Source of the DNA: Sapria himalayana
Lineage: Eukaryota > Streptophyta > Magnoliopsida > Malpighiales > Rafflesiaceae
Direction: 5' to 3'
DNA length: 64,000 nt
NCBI GenBank assembly: GCA_029783825.1
Contig: JAREIK010002677.1
Location: 431,230 to 495,229, forward strand
Shown: one piece after another, positions 12,207 through 26,150 of the stretch
Numbering within the stretch: position 1 is the first letter of the stretch
How the letters are laid out: each line of letters opens with the position of its first letter
Notes under the pieces: generated by a model
What the model saw: the letters and a program-made list of their open reading frames with translations, nothing else
What the model was told of the DNA's origin: nothing
Databases searched by the model: none
Position numbers and translations under genes: made by a program

Positions 12207-15200
12207 ATTTATAAAGATAGATATATGGTTAGATTATACAAATAGATAAACAAAAAGATAAATAGATAGTTAGGCAGATAGATACATAAATAAATAGACA
12301 TATTATTAGATAGACAGACAAATAGATTAATAGATAGTATAATATATATATTCACATATATAAAGATAAATTTAGAGAGAGATAAACAGATTAATAGATA
12401 GATAAATAAATAAATAAATAGATGGATAGAAAGCTAGATAGAGGAATAAAAAATATATATAAATAGAAAGAATGAATGAAATATAGATAGATAGAAAGAC
12501 AGACATATAGATAGATATATAGATAGACATATATATAGTCAGATAGATAGTATAGAAAGATAAAAGATATATAGGCTGCCAAATATATAGATAGATAGAT
12601 TATATATATATATATATATATATAGAAAAATAGATACAGAAATAAAGAGATAGAAAGATAGATAAAAAGACAAACAAATAGACATAATGGTAGATAGGCA
12701 TATAGAAAGAAATAAAAATAAATAGATAGATAGCTAGATAGAGATATAGAGAAATAGATAGATAGATATACATTTATATAGGTAGATAGATATATAGATA
12801 GATAGATAGACATAAAGATAGAGAAATATATAGATAGATAGATAGATATAATGATAGATATATAGATAGACAAATAGACATATAGATAGATAGTTAGATA
12901 GACAGACAAATAGATAGACAGATCAACAGGTAGATAGATAGATAGACAGACATATGGATATGTAGATAGATAGACTGAAAGATAGGTAGACAAATAGAAA
13001 GATAAATAGATACACATATAGACATACAGATAGACAGATAGATAGGAAAATAGAAAAACAAAGAGTTATACAATTTGATAGATAGATACATAGATAGAAA
13101 GTAAGATAGATAGTTAAATAGATTAACTGATAGATAGATAGATAGATAAACAAGTGGATAGATAGATAAACATATAGATAGAAAGATAGAAGAGAGATAA
13201 ATATAAAAATAGACAGATAGATAAACAGGTAGATAGATAGATAGACAAATAGATATACATATAGATAGACAAATAGATAGACAGATTGATTGAAAAATAG
13301 ATATACAAATAGATAGATAGGCAAATAGACCAATAGATAGATAGATAGATAGATAGATATAAGATTGATAGATAGATAGATAAAAAGATAGACAGATAAA
13401 TAGACATAGATAGACTGATATTAATATATATAGATAGACATATAGATAGACAGATAGATAAATCAATTGATAGAAAGATAGAAAGACATATAAATTGACA
13501 TATAGATAGATAAATTGATAGATTTATAGATATTTAGATAGATAATCTAATAAATAGATAGATAGATAAATAGATAAATTGAGAGATTGAAACAGAGACA
13601 AAAAGATTGATATAAAGATAGATAGATAGATAGATAGATAAACAGATAGATAGATTCTTAGATAGACAGACAAACAAACAAACAAACAGATAGATAGATA
13701 GATAGATAGATAATTTGATAGAAAGATTGTTAAATAGATAAATAGACAAATAAATAGATAGTTTTATAGACATATCGTATAGTTAGAAAGATTGATAAAT
13801 AGATTAATATATAGATAGATAAATATATAGATAGATAGATAAATAGATAAACAAATAGATAGAAATATATATATAAATATATTTATATAGATATAGATAC
13901 ATAAATATATAGATTGATTGATTGATAGAAAGTTATATTGATAGATAGAAAGATAATTAGATAGATAAATAGACACATAGGTACACAGATTTATAGACAG
14001 ATAGATAGACAGATAGATAGTCATATAGATAGAAATATAGGTATATAGATAGATAGATAGATAGACATATATATTGATAGATAGATAAATAGATAGATAG
14101 AATGATAGAATGATAGATTGATAAACAGATAGATAAACTATCAGATAGGTAGAAAGATAGGTACATAGATAGACAAATATATAGACAGATGAATATAAAG
14201 ATTAATAGATAGATTGATTGATAATTAGATTGATAGATAGAATTATAGACACTTTGATAGATAGACAGATAGATAGATAGATATAAAGTTAGACACATAG
14301 ATAAATAAATAAATAAATAGATAGATAAATAGATAGACAAATAGATAGATATAAATATAGATATAAAGATAACAAAATAGAAAGATAGTTAGAAAGATAT
14401 ATAGACAAATATATAGACATATTTATAGAGAGATCGATAGACAAATTATTAGACTGATGATAGAAAGATAGTTAGATAGATATATAGAAAAATCTATAGA
14501 CATATTTATAGATGGATCAATAAACAATTTGATAGATAGATAGTAATACAGATAGATAAATAGATAGATAGATAGATATATAAACAAATAGATTGATAGA
14601 TAGATACACAGATTGATTGCTATATAGATAGGAAAATAATTATACAAACAGAAAGATAGATAGATAAATAGATAGATAGACAGATAGTAGATAGAAAGAT
14701 AGAGAGTTAGATAGATAAATAAATAGATATATAGATTGATTGATTGATTGATTGAAAGATTGTTAAACAAAAAAATAGTCAAATAAATAGAAATATTTAT
14801 AAACCAATCAAGAGATAGATAGTTAGACAAATATATAAATATATAGTTAGATAGTTAGACAAATATATAAATATTTAGAAAGATAAATTGAGGGATAAAT
14901 GATTAAATCAATAGATAGAGAGATATTAGATAGTTATATAGATGCAAAATAGTTAGAGAAAAGATAGATAGATTAACAGTTAGCTAGATAGATAGATATA
15001 AAGATATATATATATATATATATAGATAGACAGACAGACAGATAGATAGATAGTCATATAAATAGATAGATAAATAGATAGAAATATAACCAGATTTATA
15101 CTTAGATAGTTAGATAGGTAGAAACAAAATAGAAAGGTAGGTAGACATATAGAATGGTAGATAATTAGATAGATATATCGATTGATAGATAGACATATAG

Positions 15201-18200
15201 ATCGACAAATAGATAAACAAAATGATAGAAAGATAGATATACAAATAGATAGATAGATAGATTGACAGAAATATTTACAGATAGATGACAAATAGATATA
15301 TAGATAGATATATATATATATAGATAAACATATAAATAGATAGATAGATAGATAGATAAATAAATAAATAAATAGATAGATAGATTAATAAAAATTTTGA
15401 TAGACAGAAAGATAAATAGATAGATATAAAAAAAATAGACCGATAGATGGATAGACAAGTAAAAGTCAGATAGATTGTCAGATAGATAAATACATAGATA
15501 GATAGATAAATAGATAGATATATAGATAGATAGAAAATTTATACACAAATAGATAGAAAGATTGAAAGATTTATAGATAAACAGATGGATAGATAGATAG
15601 ATAGATAGATAAATAATAGATAGATATACAGATAGAAAGAAAGATAGACAGATAGATAGATAGACATATAGATAGAAAAACAGATAGTTAGTTAGTTAGA
15701 TTGATAGAAAGATAGACAAAAAATTAGATAGATAAATATATAGATATCTAGATAGATAGACAAATAGATTGGTAGATATCTAGATAGACAGACTAATAGA
15801 TAGATAGATATATTTAAAATTTGTTTGAAAAAATGTTTGATAGATATATAGAAAAATTAATTGACATATTTATTAACAGGTCAATAGACAAATATTTAGA
15901 TAGATTAATAAATAGATAGATAAATAAATAGATAGATAGACAGATAAATAGAAAGATTGATATACAAATATATAGACAGAAAGATAGATAGATTGACATA
16001 TTAACAAATACTTATACAAATAGATAGATAGACAGATCGATAAACAAATAGCTAGAAACATAGGTATACATATAGATAGAAAGATTAGTAGATAGATAAA
16101 TGGATATATAGATAGATGGATAGTTAGTATGATAGATTGATAGATTTATGGATAGACAGACATACATATAGACAGATAGATAGAAAGATAGATAGATAGT
16201 CAGATAGAAAGAAAGAAATGTAGATAAATAAGCAAATCGACATATAGATAGATATTCAGATTAATAGAGAATTTATAGAAAGATTGATAATTAGATTGAT
16301 ACATAGATTGATAGACATATTAATAGATAGATAATAGATAGATAGATATATAGATAAACAAATAGATAGATAGATAGACATATAGATAGACAGATAGTAA
16401 GATAAATATTCAAATAGATATATAGATAGATAGATAAATAAAAATATAGTTAGACTGATATATAGAAAAATATATAAACATATTTATAAAGAGATTGATA
16501 GACAGATATTTTGAAAAATAGATAGAAAGATAGTTAGATAGATATATAGACAAATATATAGAAATATTTTTAGACAGATCTATAGACAGATTGATATACA
16601 GACAGTTAGATAAATATATAAATAGATAGATTGATAGATATATAAATAAATAGATAGATAGATATATAAATAGATAAATAGATAGATAGACTAATAGACA
16701 GATAGATAGATATATCAAAAGATAGTTTTATAGATAGGCAAATAATTAGAGTAACAAATAGATAAATAGATAGATAGACATATAGATAGTGAGAGAGATA
16801 GATAAATATATAGATTGATAGATAAATTAATAGATACAGAGATAGATACACAAATTGAAAGATAAATAAATATACATATAGATTGTTAGAAAGAAACAAA
16901 ATAATTAGAAATATAGATAGATAGATTGATAGATTATCACATAGATAGAGAAATTGATATATATATATATATATATATAGACACATAGATACAGAAATCA
17001 ATAAATAGATATTTAGACAAATAGATATCAAAATAGATAGAAAGTTTGATAGATAGACAGATATACATAGATAGTTAGATAGATGGATAGATAGATAGAT
17101 AGGCAGATAGATATACAGTCAGACATATAGATAGATATATATTTAAATATTCATATAGATTACATATTGATAGAAAAAGTAATATAAATATTAATAGATA
17201 GATTGATCTGTAGGTTAATAGATAGATTGATAGATAGATTAATAGATAGGTTAAATGACATATTGATAGAAAAATACATATACATATTGATATATATGTA
17301 CATAGATAAATAGATATATATATATATACAAATTATAAGATAGATTGATAGCCAGATTGATAGAGAGATAGATAGACAGATTGATATACAGATAGATAGA
17401 AAGATATATAGACAAATATTTAGATAGATAAATTTTTAAATATATAGATAGATAGATAGATAGAAAAATAGATAGATAGATAAATAGATCAATAGATATA
17501 TAGTTAGCAAGATAGACATATAGATAAAGAGATATATAGATAGTTAGTTAGTTAGTTAGTCAGAAAGATAGATAGATAGATAGATAGACATATAGATAAA
17601 TCTAAAAATAAATAGATTGATAGATAAAAAATATATTAAATAGATATACAGATTGGTAGATAGATAGATAGAAAGATAGATTGACAAAAATATAGATAAA
17701 TTGATAGATAGATAGTCAAATAGACATACAAATAGATTGATATATATAGAGACATATAAATGGACATATAGATAGATATGGGAACGAATTGATATATAGA
17801 TAGATAGAGAAAGACATAGATAGATAGATAGATAAATAGATAAATAGAAAGACATATAGATATACAAATAGATAGACAGACATATAGACAAACATATAGA
17901 TAGATAAATAGATATATAGATAGAAAGTGGGATAGACACACAAATAGATAGATTGATAGATATATAGAAAGATAGATTTACATATAGATAGACAGATAGA
18001 TATATAGATATTCAGATAGATTAACAGATAGATAGATAGAAAAGAAAATAGATATATAGACATATTATAGATGGATAAATAGAAAGTTTGATAGATATAT
18101 TGATCGAAAGATAGATTGACAAATTGAAATATAGATAGATTATTAGATAGATAGATAGATAGATAGTCAAATATATATACAGATTGATAAATAGATTTAT

Positions 18201-21200
18201 AGATGAGTCGATAGACAGAAAGAAAGATAAAAAGATAGATAGATATATAGATAGAAAGATGACATATATATAGACATATATAGATAGATATACAGATAGA
18301 TATATAGATCAATGGATAGATAGATAGATTGACAGATAGATAGGTATATTAATAAATATATAGATAGATAGATAGATATATAGATATATAGATAGATATA
18401 CAGTTAGATTGATTGATTGATTGAAATATTATTAGACTGATTTATAGAAAAATAAATATATAGATTTAAATATAGTTACATTGACAGATAGTTAGATTTA
18501 TAAATAGATTGATTGATTGATAGATAGGTAGATAAATAGATAAATACATAGACTGATAGATAGACAAGTATATAGATAAACATATAGATAGACACATAAA
18601 TAGACAGATAAACAGAATTACACATTGATAGATAGATACACAGATAAATAGATAGATAGAAAGATGGTTAGATGGATAAATAGATAAATAGATAGATAAT
18701 TAAATAAATATATTGATGGATAGATAAATAGTCAGATAGATATATAGATAGTTAGACAGTCAAATAAACAAATAAATACACAAATAGATAGTCAAATTGA
18801 TATTCTAATTTATAATCAGATTGATAATTAGATTTATTGATATAATGATAGACATATTGATTGATAGATATATAGACAAATATATAGATAGATAGAGACA
18901 TAGATAGATTGATTGATAGATAGATAGTAAATTAAATTGAAATATTTTTAGATAGATTGATAGATAGATAGTTAGATGGATATATAAATAGATCCATAGA
19001 TATATTGATAGATATATAAATATATTGAGAGATAGTTAGATAGATGGGCAAATAGTTAGATAGATAAATAAATTGATAGATAAATAGATAAATATATAGA
19101 TAGATAGTTAGTTAGAACATATAGATAAACACAGAAATAGATAAATCGATAGATAGATAACTAGACAAATAAATAGAGAGATAGATAGATAGATGGATAG
19201 ATAGACAAATAGATAGATGGATAGATAGATGAATAGATAAATAGAAAGATAGATAGTTAGTTAGATAGATTGTCATATAAACATAAAGATATGCAGATAA
19301 ATAGATAAATAAATAGACATATAGAAAGACAGATAGGTAGACATATAAATAGATAGAAAGCTAGTTAGATTCATATATTGATTTATATACATATTGATAT
19401 ATAGATTGATAGACATATTGATTGATAGATTGATAGATTGATTTATAGATAGATGTAGAGATAAATTAATATATAGATTTATAAATAGTTTGATAGATTC
19501 ATTAATAGATAGATAGATTGATTGATTGATAAAAAGAATGATAGGCAGAGAGATTTATAGATTGATATACATATAGATACATAGACAAATAGATTGGTAG
19601 ATATATAGACAGATAGATAAATTGATAGATTGACTGATAGATGAATTTTTAGATAGATAGTGAGATAAATAGATAAATAGATAGATTGATTGATAAATAG
19701 ATAAATAAACACAAAGATAGATAGATAGATACATACATAGATATATCGATATAAATAAAGATAAATAGATTGATAGACGGGTAAATATTAGATAAATATA
19801 TATAAATATAGATAAATAGTTAGAAAAATATATATAAAGATAGATAAATGATAAATAGATAGAGAGACAAACATATAGACAGAATATAGACAAACAGATA
19901 AAAATATGGAGAAAAAGAGAAATAGATTTCCATATAGATATAGATATATAGACAAATAGATAAACCGACATATAGGATGTTAGATAAATAGAAAGATAGA
20001 TAGACATATAAATAGACATATAGATAGATAGATAAATAGATAGATAGACAGATTGAAAGTCAGACAGATAGATAGATAGATAGATAGATAGACAAATAGA
20101 TAGATAAACATACAAATAGTCAGACATATAGAAAGATAGATATAGATACATATAGATTGATTGATTGATTGACAGATAGATTGATTGATTGATAGATTAA
20201 TAGATAGAGATAGAGATAGAAAGATACATAGACAAATAGGTAGATTGATAGATAGACATATAAATAGATGGATTGATAGATAGATTGATAGACAAATAAA
20301 TAAATAGATTGATAGACATGTTGATAGACAGATTGACAAATAGTTAGATAGATAAGCAGATTTATTGGAAGATAGATAGATAAATATATACATAGAGAGA
20401 TAGATACATAAATTTTTACATAGATAGATAGAAAAATAGAGAGAGAGATAGATAGACAAATAGATAGGCACTTAGACAAATAGATAAATAGACATATATA
20501 TATACTGATAAATTGGCAAATTGACAGAAAGATAGATAGACAAATAGATAGACAAATAGATAGGCAGGTAGATAGATAGATAGATAGAATGATAGATATA
20601 CAGAATGATAGATAGATAGATAAATAGATTGATTGTCATATAGATATAGATAAATAGATAGACCAACAGACATATATATGGACAGATAGATAGATAGACA
20701 AATAGACCTAAAATATATAGATAGATAGATATAAATATATAAATAAAAATAAATAAATAAAAAAATATATATATATATATATACAAATAGATATACTAAT
20801 AAAAAGATAGAAAGATAGATAAATATACAGACAAATAAATACATAAATACAAATATAAATAGAAAGATACATAGATAGCTGGATAGATAGAGGGATATTT
20901 ATGGATAGATTGTTGTATAAATAGAAAAATAGATAGATGGATCGAAAATTCAATAGATAAACAGATAAATCATCGGATAGGTAAATCGACTAAAATAAGG
21001 ATAGATTAATTAATAAATAGACTGCAAAATTGATAGATATATACACTGATAGATAGATGGATAGATAGACATATAGATATACTGATAGATAAATAAATCA
21101 ATAGAAAGAAAGATAGATAGACATATAGATAGATAGATCGATAGATATTCAATTTGGTAGACAAATTGATAGGCAAATAGATAGATAGATATATAGATAT

Positions 21201-21566
21201 ATAATTAGACAGATAGATAGTCAGATAGATAGATATATCACTAGATAAATAGTTAGATAGGTAAATAGACAAATAAATAGACATATAGTTAGATAGATAT
21301 ATAAACAAATTGATAGAATGATCATTAGACAGATACTTAGATAGATAGATAATTAGATCGATAGACAGATAGATAGACAGATATATAGAAAAAAAATAAA
21401 GATAGATGGATTTATAAATAGATAGATAGAAAAATAGATCGACATATATATAAATATATAGATAAATAGATACACAGATAGATAAATAGATAGATATATA
21501 AATAGATAGATACACTTATATATAGATTGATAGGGAAGTAGATATTAAGATTATTGGACAAATATA

Positions 21567-21598
<32 letters not shown>

Positions 21599-21650
21599 AA
21601 GATATATAGATAGACAAATAGATAGACTAATAGATAAAAAAATAGTTACA

Positions 21651-21726
21651 TACTACAGAAAAATCATAAATTGCAAAAAATAATTTTCTAGTTTTTTAGG
21701 ATTTTCCGTCGCTAAAATATTTGCTT
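21651..21726 (+). mobile_element. probable CACTA terminal fragment
   Basis: Right after the GATA array the sequence reads TACTACAGAAAAATC, resembling a CACTACAA terminus. It is followed by GGATTTTCCGTCGCTAAAAT, the subterminal motif seen at 52990-54110. It stops at about 21726, where copia protease coding begins on the minus strand. The motif orientation is the one more common at right ends, so this may be a rearranged piece and not a simple left end. Confidence 0.45.
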
Positions 21727-22701
21727 AGGATTTCCCCACCACAACATGGCCAGCTTCCTTCATGTCATATTTGCTGAATTACTCCAAGTGAGTGCTTATA
21801 TGGAAGGAAGCACTAGTATCCAGGATCCAAGAATCTGATCTTGCGATCGTTGTGGAGGTTACCAACACTAGGTCTTCTCCATCATCCAGATCATCAAATG
21901 TCACAACAGCAGTAGGTGGGGGGTTAGGTTGACCTTGTCGTTCCAGCCTTGCTCTCTTCTTCGGGCACTCTATTTTCCAATGCCCTTTTTGTTTACCGTA
22001 GTGACAAATGTTACCTTCCTTTGACCTCTTCTGAAGCTTATTTCCCTTCTTCTTGAATGGAATAGGTTGTGGTCTCCTGTTTCTCACCACCAATCTAGTA
22101 GGATGTTCAAGTCTTTCAATCACAGCCTTCTACCTCATCTCTCTAGAGTGTAGGGTAGCACGAACATCCTCTAGTCTAATCTCCTCCTTTTTCACCATGA
22201 GTGATTCAACAAATTTTTCATAGGAAGACGGAAGAGAAAATAAAAGTAGAAGTGCATCATCCTCATCTTCCACCTTAGCATCCACACGTTTAAGATCCAT
22301 GAGGATGATTTTTAAGTCATCCCGATGCTTCTTCAAAGAGCTTCCCTTTTGCATCCTCAGTGTGAACAGCCTTCTCTTCAACAGAAGCTTATTAGTCAAT
22401 GATTTAGTCATGTACAGTGACTCAAGCTTGAGCCACAGTTCTGCAATAGATTCCTCATCTACTACCTCAGCAATGACTTCATCTGACAAGCTCAACAAAT
22501 GGTGGAGTGTGCTTTCTCTTCACATCTCCAAGCCTCAGCCTCAGGTATTCCACGAGCAGTAGCAGTGTGTGGACCGAAGCCTTTAACCAGAGGATTCCAA
22601 ATATGAAAAATTTTCAATTGTGCTCGCATTTTAATCTGCCACATACTAAACCCATTTCTGCCATTGAATTTCTCAATCGTGGTAGTTAGGGTTCCAGCCA
22701 T
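21727..22701 (-). pseudogene. Ty1/copia gag-protease remnant
   Basis: On the minus strand from ATG 22701 the frame starts MAGTLTTTIEKFNGRNGFSM, a typical copia gag (UBN2) start. It continues with WLKLESLYMTKSLTNKLLLK and LLFSLPSSYEKFVESLM, which are classic gag motifs. A CCHC zinc knuckle follows (CHYGKQKGHWKIEC), with the second Cys replaced by Gly. The protease start is DSWILDTSASFH, where the catalytic D-T-G has become D-T-S. The trace ends near FSKYDMKEAGHVVVG at about 21730, abutting a CACTA-like fragment. There are frame breaks near 22500 and 22130, and a stop within the protease. Integrase and reverse transcriptase are missing. The primer-binding site and LTR lie directly upstream at 22777-23265. 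Confidence 0.9.
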
Positions 22702-22776
22702 TTCAACAGAATATTACTTGTACAAAAAAATCACAAACCCTAATAGCAAAATTTCTTGAAAAATTTCCCAACTCTT

Positions 22777-22788
22777 GCTTTGATACCA
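22777..22788 (-). other. copia primer-binding site
   Basis: On the minus strand this reads TGGTATCAAAGC, one base from the TGGTATCAGAGC complementary to initiator Met-tRNA used by plant copia elements. It sits two bases inside the LTR edge and about 75 bases upstream of the gag ATG, as expected. Confidence 0.8.
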
Positions 22789-22790
22789 AT

Positions 22791-23265
22791 TGTTGGGCAA
22801 TTGTGCTTCCACGGTAGTGAGATTAAGATACAGAAATAACAAAAATAACATAAAACAAGCAATATATATATCCAATCCAGTAATCATCCATGATAGAATC
22901 AAAAAAAATGAGAAAAAACACTAAAAATAATGTGGTTCGTTAGTCGCTCAATATGACTAGCTCCATCCACCAGAAAATACTTATACGTTACAGATTAAAC
23001 CAACAGAAATTGTCTTACAGTATGCAACACATAGAATAGTCACGATAAATTGCATAGAGAGAAGAGAGAGAGACGATGAATAGTTCCATGGGTCCAAAAA
23101 CAGCCACCCGAAAATAAAATTATACAACATTTTATGTTAAAAATTCTCTCGGTTCATTTAAGTGGAGCGGGTAAGATCATGGGACGGGTCAAGTTCTGAT
23201 CCAAAAATTTCAGCCTACTATCCGGACAGCGGGACCTCCGTTATTGTGCTACTATTGCATCATCG
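22791..23265 (-). mobile_element. copia LTR (5' LTR of minus-strand element)
   Basis: The inner edge is set by the primer-binding site: the plus strand begins TGTTGGGCAATTG, so the LTR ends in ..CCAACA on its own strand. The outer edge is uncertain. I place it near 23265, before recognisable gag of the next copia element. No second LTR of the same sequence is seen in the window, so the element has lost its 3' half. Confidence 0.55.
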
Positions 23266-23329
23266 GCCTCTTAATATTTCTATTCCTGCACTTATATGAA
23301 AATATTAAAATAGAAAAAACATTTGATTA

Positions 23330-25576
23330 TACAAACAGATTATTAAAAAACAAATTACATATACAGAATAAGACCTTATTTAAATGCAAGATGATAGAAG
23401 TGAGCCCTATTGGAATTCATGTGCTCAAAAAGATTGGGTATATTGAGAATCTTGAAAGGTTGGGCTTTCCATTAAGCCAAGAGTTAGATATTGATTTAGT
23501 TTTTTCTATCATTACCTAAATACTATAATCAATTTGTCATGAATTACAACATAAACGAAATTGCCAAAACTTTGCCTGAGTTGTTTTGCAATGTGAGAAC
23601 TACTAAACAAAATCTTAAAAAGATTAAATTCATAATGATGGTGCAAAAGGGAAAAGGAAAACATAAATCTAAAGATAATGGTAAATCCCAAACCAAAGGC
23701 AAGGCAAAATCTTCTGCATTGAAACCTAAGTGAGGGGTGGCTAAGGAATGTACTTGCTTCCACTATGGTCTGATCGGACATTAGAAAAGGAACTGCAAAC
23801 AATACTAGGAAGAATTAAACAGGAAGAATGGAAGTGAGACTTTTACCTCTGGTATTTATGTTATTGAAATCAATTTATCTACTTCTTCAACATGGGTATT
23901 AAATATCAGATGTGCTTCTCACATTTGTAATAATGTGCATTATCTTATAAAGAGTAGATCATTGACAAAAAGCGATGTGTTAAATGAGAAATGTATATCT
24001 AAACTCCATAAATATTTACTTATAGACTCATTTGATCTTCAATCAAATGAAGTATGCGAGTCTTTTCTATTATGAAAAATGACAACAACTCCTTTTACTG
24101 GTCAAAAAAAATGGTCAAATGATTTGTTAGGACATATACATAATGATGTATGTGGCTATTTCAATATAATAACTAGAGGAGGCTACCAGTATTTCATTAC
24201 ATTTACTAATGATATCAGTAGTTATGGATATATGTATTTATTGAAACAAAAGTCAGAATCCTTTGAAAATTTCAAAGAATTTAAGAATGAAGTACAAAAA
24301 CAACATGGAAAAAGTATTAAGATACTTAGATCCAGATCAAGGTGGTGAATACTTAAGCCAAGAGTTTTGTGCTCATCTAGTTTAATCTGGGATCATATCC
24401 TAACTCACTCTACCTAGAACACCATAATGAAATGGTGTATTAGAAAGGATGAATCATACTCTGTTAGACATGGTATGATCAATAATGAGTCATGTAGATC
24501 TTCCTTCTTCCTTCTTCCTTCTAGAGTTATGCTCTAGGGATAGCTTCTTTCACACTTAATCATGTTCCATCTAAGGTAGTTACAAAGACAACATATGAGA
24601 TATGGGCAGTAAAGAGTCCCAAAATGTCTTTCATGAAGATTTAGGGTTGTGAACCTTATGTTAGACATCAAGTCTTAGAGAAACTAGGACTCAATTTAGA
24701 CAAATGCTATTTTTTAGGATATCCCAATGAAACAAAATGATACTACTTTTATATTCACACACAAGGAAAAGTGGTCGTAAGAAATGGTGTTTTTCTAGAA
24801 AGAAAATTTATTTCTAGAAAAGCTTGTGGGAGAAAATAAGATATTAATGAAATTTGAGATATACAAACTAGCATTGAATCTAGATTCTAAGAAATGGCTA
24901 GTTGCCATGAGATCTGAAATGGAATACATGTATATCAACCAAGCATGGTCTTTGGTTGATCCACCTAAAGGGATAAATCTCATTGGGTGCAAATGGGTTT
25001 TTAAAAGAAAAACTGACATGGATGATAATGTGCATACCTTTAAAGGGATATTGGTTGCTTAAAGTTTTAAAAAATTCATGGTATAGATTATGATGAAATC
25101 TTCTCACTAGTTGTGATGCTTAATTCCATTAGATTCTAACTTGTGATTACAACTTACCATGATTATGAAATCTGGCAAATAAATGTCAAAAATACATTCC
25201 TTAATCAGAATTTATTTGAGGATGTGTACAAGACACAATATGAAGGTTTTGTTGATCTAAAGGGTGCTACAAAGATGTGTAAGTTGCATAAGTCTATTTA
25301 TGGATTAAAGCAAGCTTCAAGAAGTTGGAATCTTCGATTTGATATTGTAATCAAAGAGTTTGGCTTTATTAAGATTGAAGATAAACATTATGTCTACAAA
25401 AGGATTAGTGGGAGTATAGTATTCTTTCTTATTTTATATATAGATGATATACGTCTCATTAGAAATGATATCTCTGTCTTACAATAAATAAAGGCTTAGC
25501 TTGAAAATTATTTCTCAATGAAAGACTTAGGTGATGCTTCCTATATATTAAGCTTAAAGATCTATAGAGATAGATC
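23330..25576 (+). pseudogene. Ty1/copia gag-pol remnant (second family)
   Basis: This is a plus-strand copia polyprotein with many stops and frame breaks. Gag is visible at 23390-23730 (KKIGYIENLERLGFPLSQEL, then a Lys/Gly-rich KGKGKHKSKDNGKSQTKGKA tail). A broken zinc knuckle (CFHYG-like) lies near 23760, then the protease start STSSTWVLNI near 23890. The GAG-pre-integrase and integrase region is 24080-24480 (FTNDISSYGYMYLLKQKSES). Reverse transcriptase runs 24870-25576: GCKWVFKRKTDMDD, INVKNTFLNQNLFEDVY, KSIYGLKQASRSWN and LYIDDIRLI, the last being the YVDD catalytic motif in YIDD form. The frame ends in KDLGDASYILSLKIYRDRSN, exactly where the CACTA-type terminus at 25580 starts. The rest of RT and RNase H is not recognised. 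Confidence 0.9.
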
Positions 25577-25579
25577 AAA

Positions 25580-26150
25580 CACTACAAAAAAATATTCATT
25601 TAGCTAGGAAATTTTAGCTAGGGATCAATCCCTAGGTAAAATACGAGGGATTAGCTAGGGAATAGCAAGGGATTTATGATTTTTCATTGAAATAAAAATT
25701 TGCAATGGATTAGTTACAGAATAGCCTCGTAAATTCCGCCCAAAGAAAAGCGGAGAATTTAGCGATGGATTTAGCGACGGAATTTCTCTAGTAATTTCAA
25801 TCGAAATATAGTGATAAATTTAGCGACAGGATTTCCCTACCTAATTTCATCCAAAATATAGCAATGGACTTAACAACAGAATTTTACTAGCAAATTAAAT
25901 TCGGAATATAGTGATAGATTTAGAGATGGAAACTACCTAGCTATTACATGCAGAATATAGCGACGGATTTAGCGATGAAATTTTCCAAGCTAATTTCATC
26001 CGAAAATAGTGATGGATTTAGTGATGAAATTTCCCTAGCTAATAAAATCAAGAATATAACGATGGATTTAGCGATGGAACTTTCCTACTAATTACATCCA
26101 GAATATTACAATGGATTTAGAGATGGAATTTCTCTAGCCAATCTTTAATT
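25580..26150 (+). repeat. left TIR and subterminal repeats
   Basis: The terminus is followed by about 12 degenerate copies of a 50-60-base unit containing GATGGATTTAGCGACGGAATT and CCTAGCTAATTTCATCC. They form the left counterpart of 52990-54119 in opposite orientation. Confidence 0.8.

Larger units (their letters stand above)
7711..21640 (+). repeat. 13.9-kb degenerate GATA/GACA tetranucleotide array
   Basis: The plus strand is almost entirely tetranucleotides of the type GATA, with GACA, GATT, AATA, CATA and AAAGATA variants, for about 13.9 kb. The orientation never flips to TATC apart from short AT runs, so the plus strand is very poor in C. The minus strand shows long apparent frames reading Ser-Ile-Tyr-Leu repeats; these are translations of the repeat and not proteins. 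Embedded are pure AT runs (9176-9241, 9879-9943, around 11150-11175, around 12600-12622) and small duplications in multiples of four bases. No transposon or gene trace is visible inside. GATA/GACA repeats are known from Bkm satellites and from some plant pericentromeres (general knowledge). Any role here is unknown. Confidence 0.95.

Noticed and set aside
7736..21515. Dozens of minus-strand open frames reading Ser-Ile-Tyr-Leu repeats
   Set aside because: They are direct translations of the GATA repeat in all frames, overlap each other and have no domain. Lack of stops follows from the tetranucleotide.
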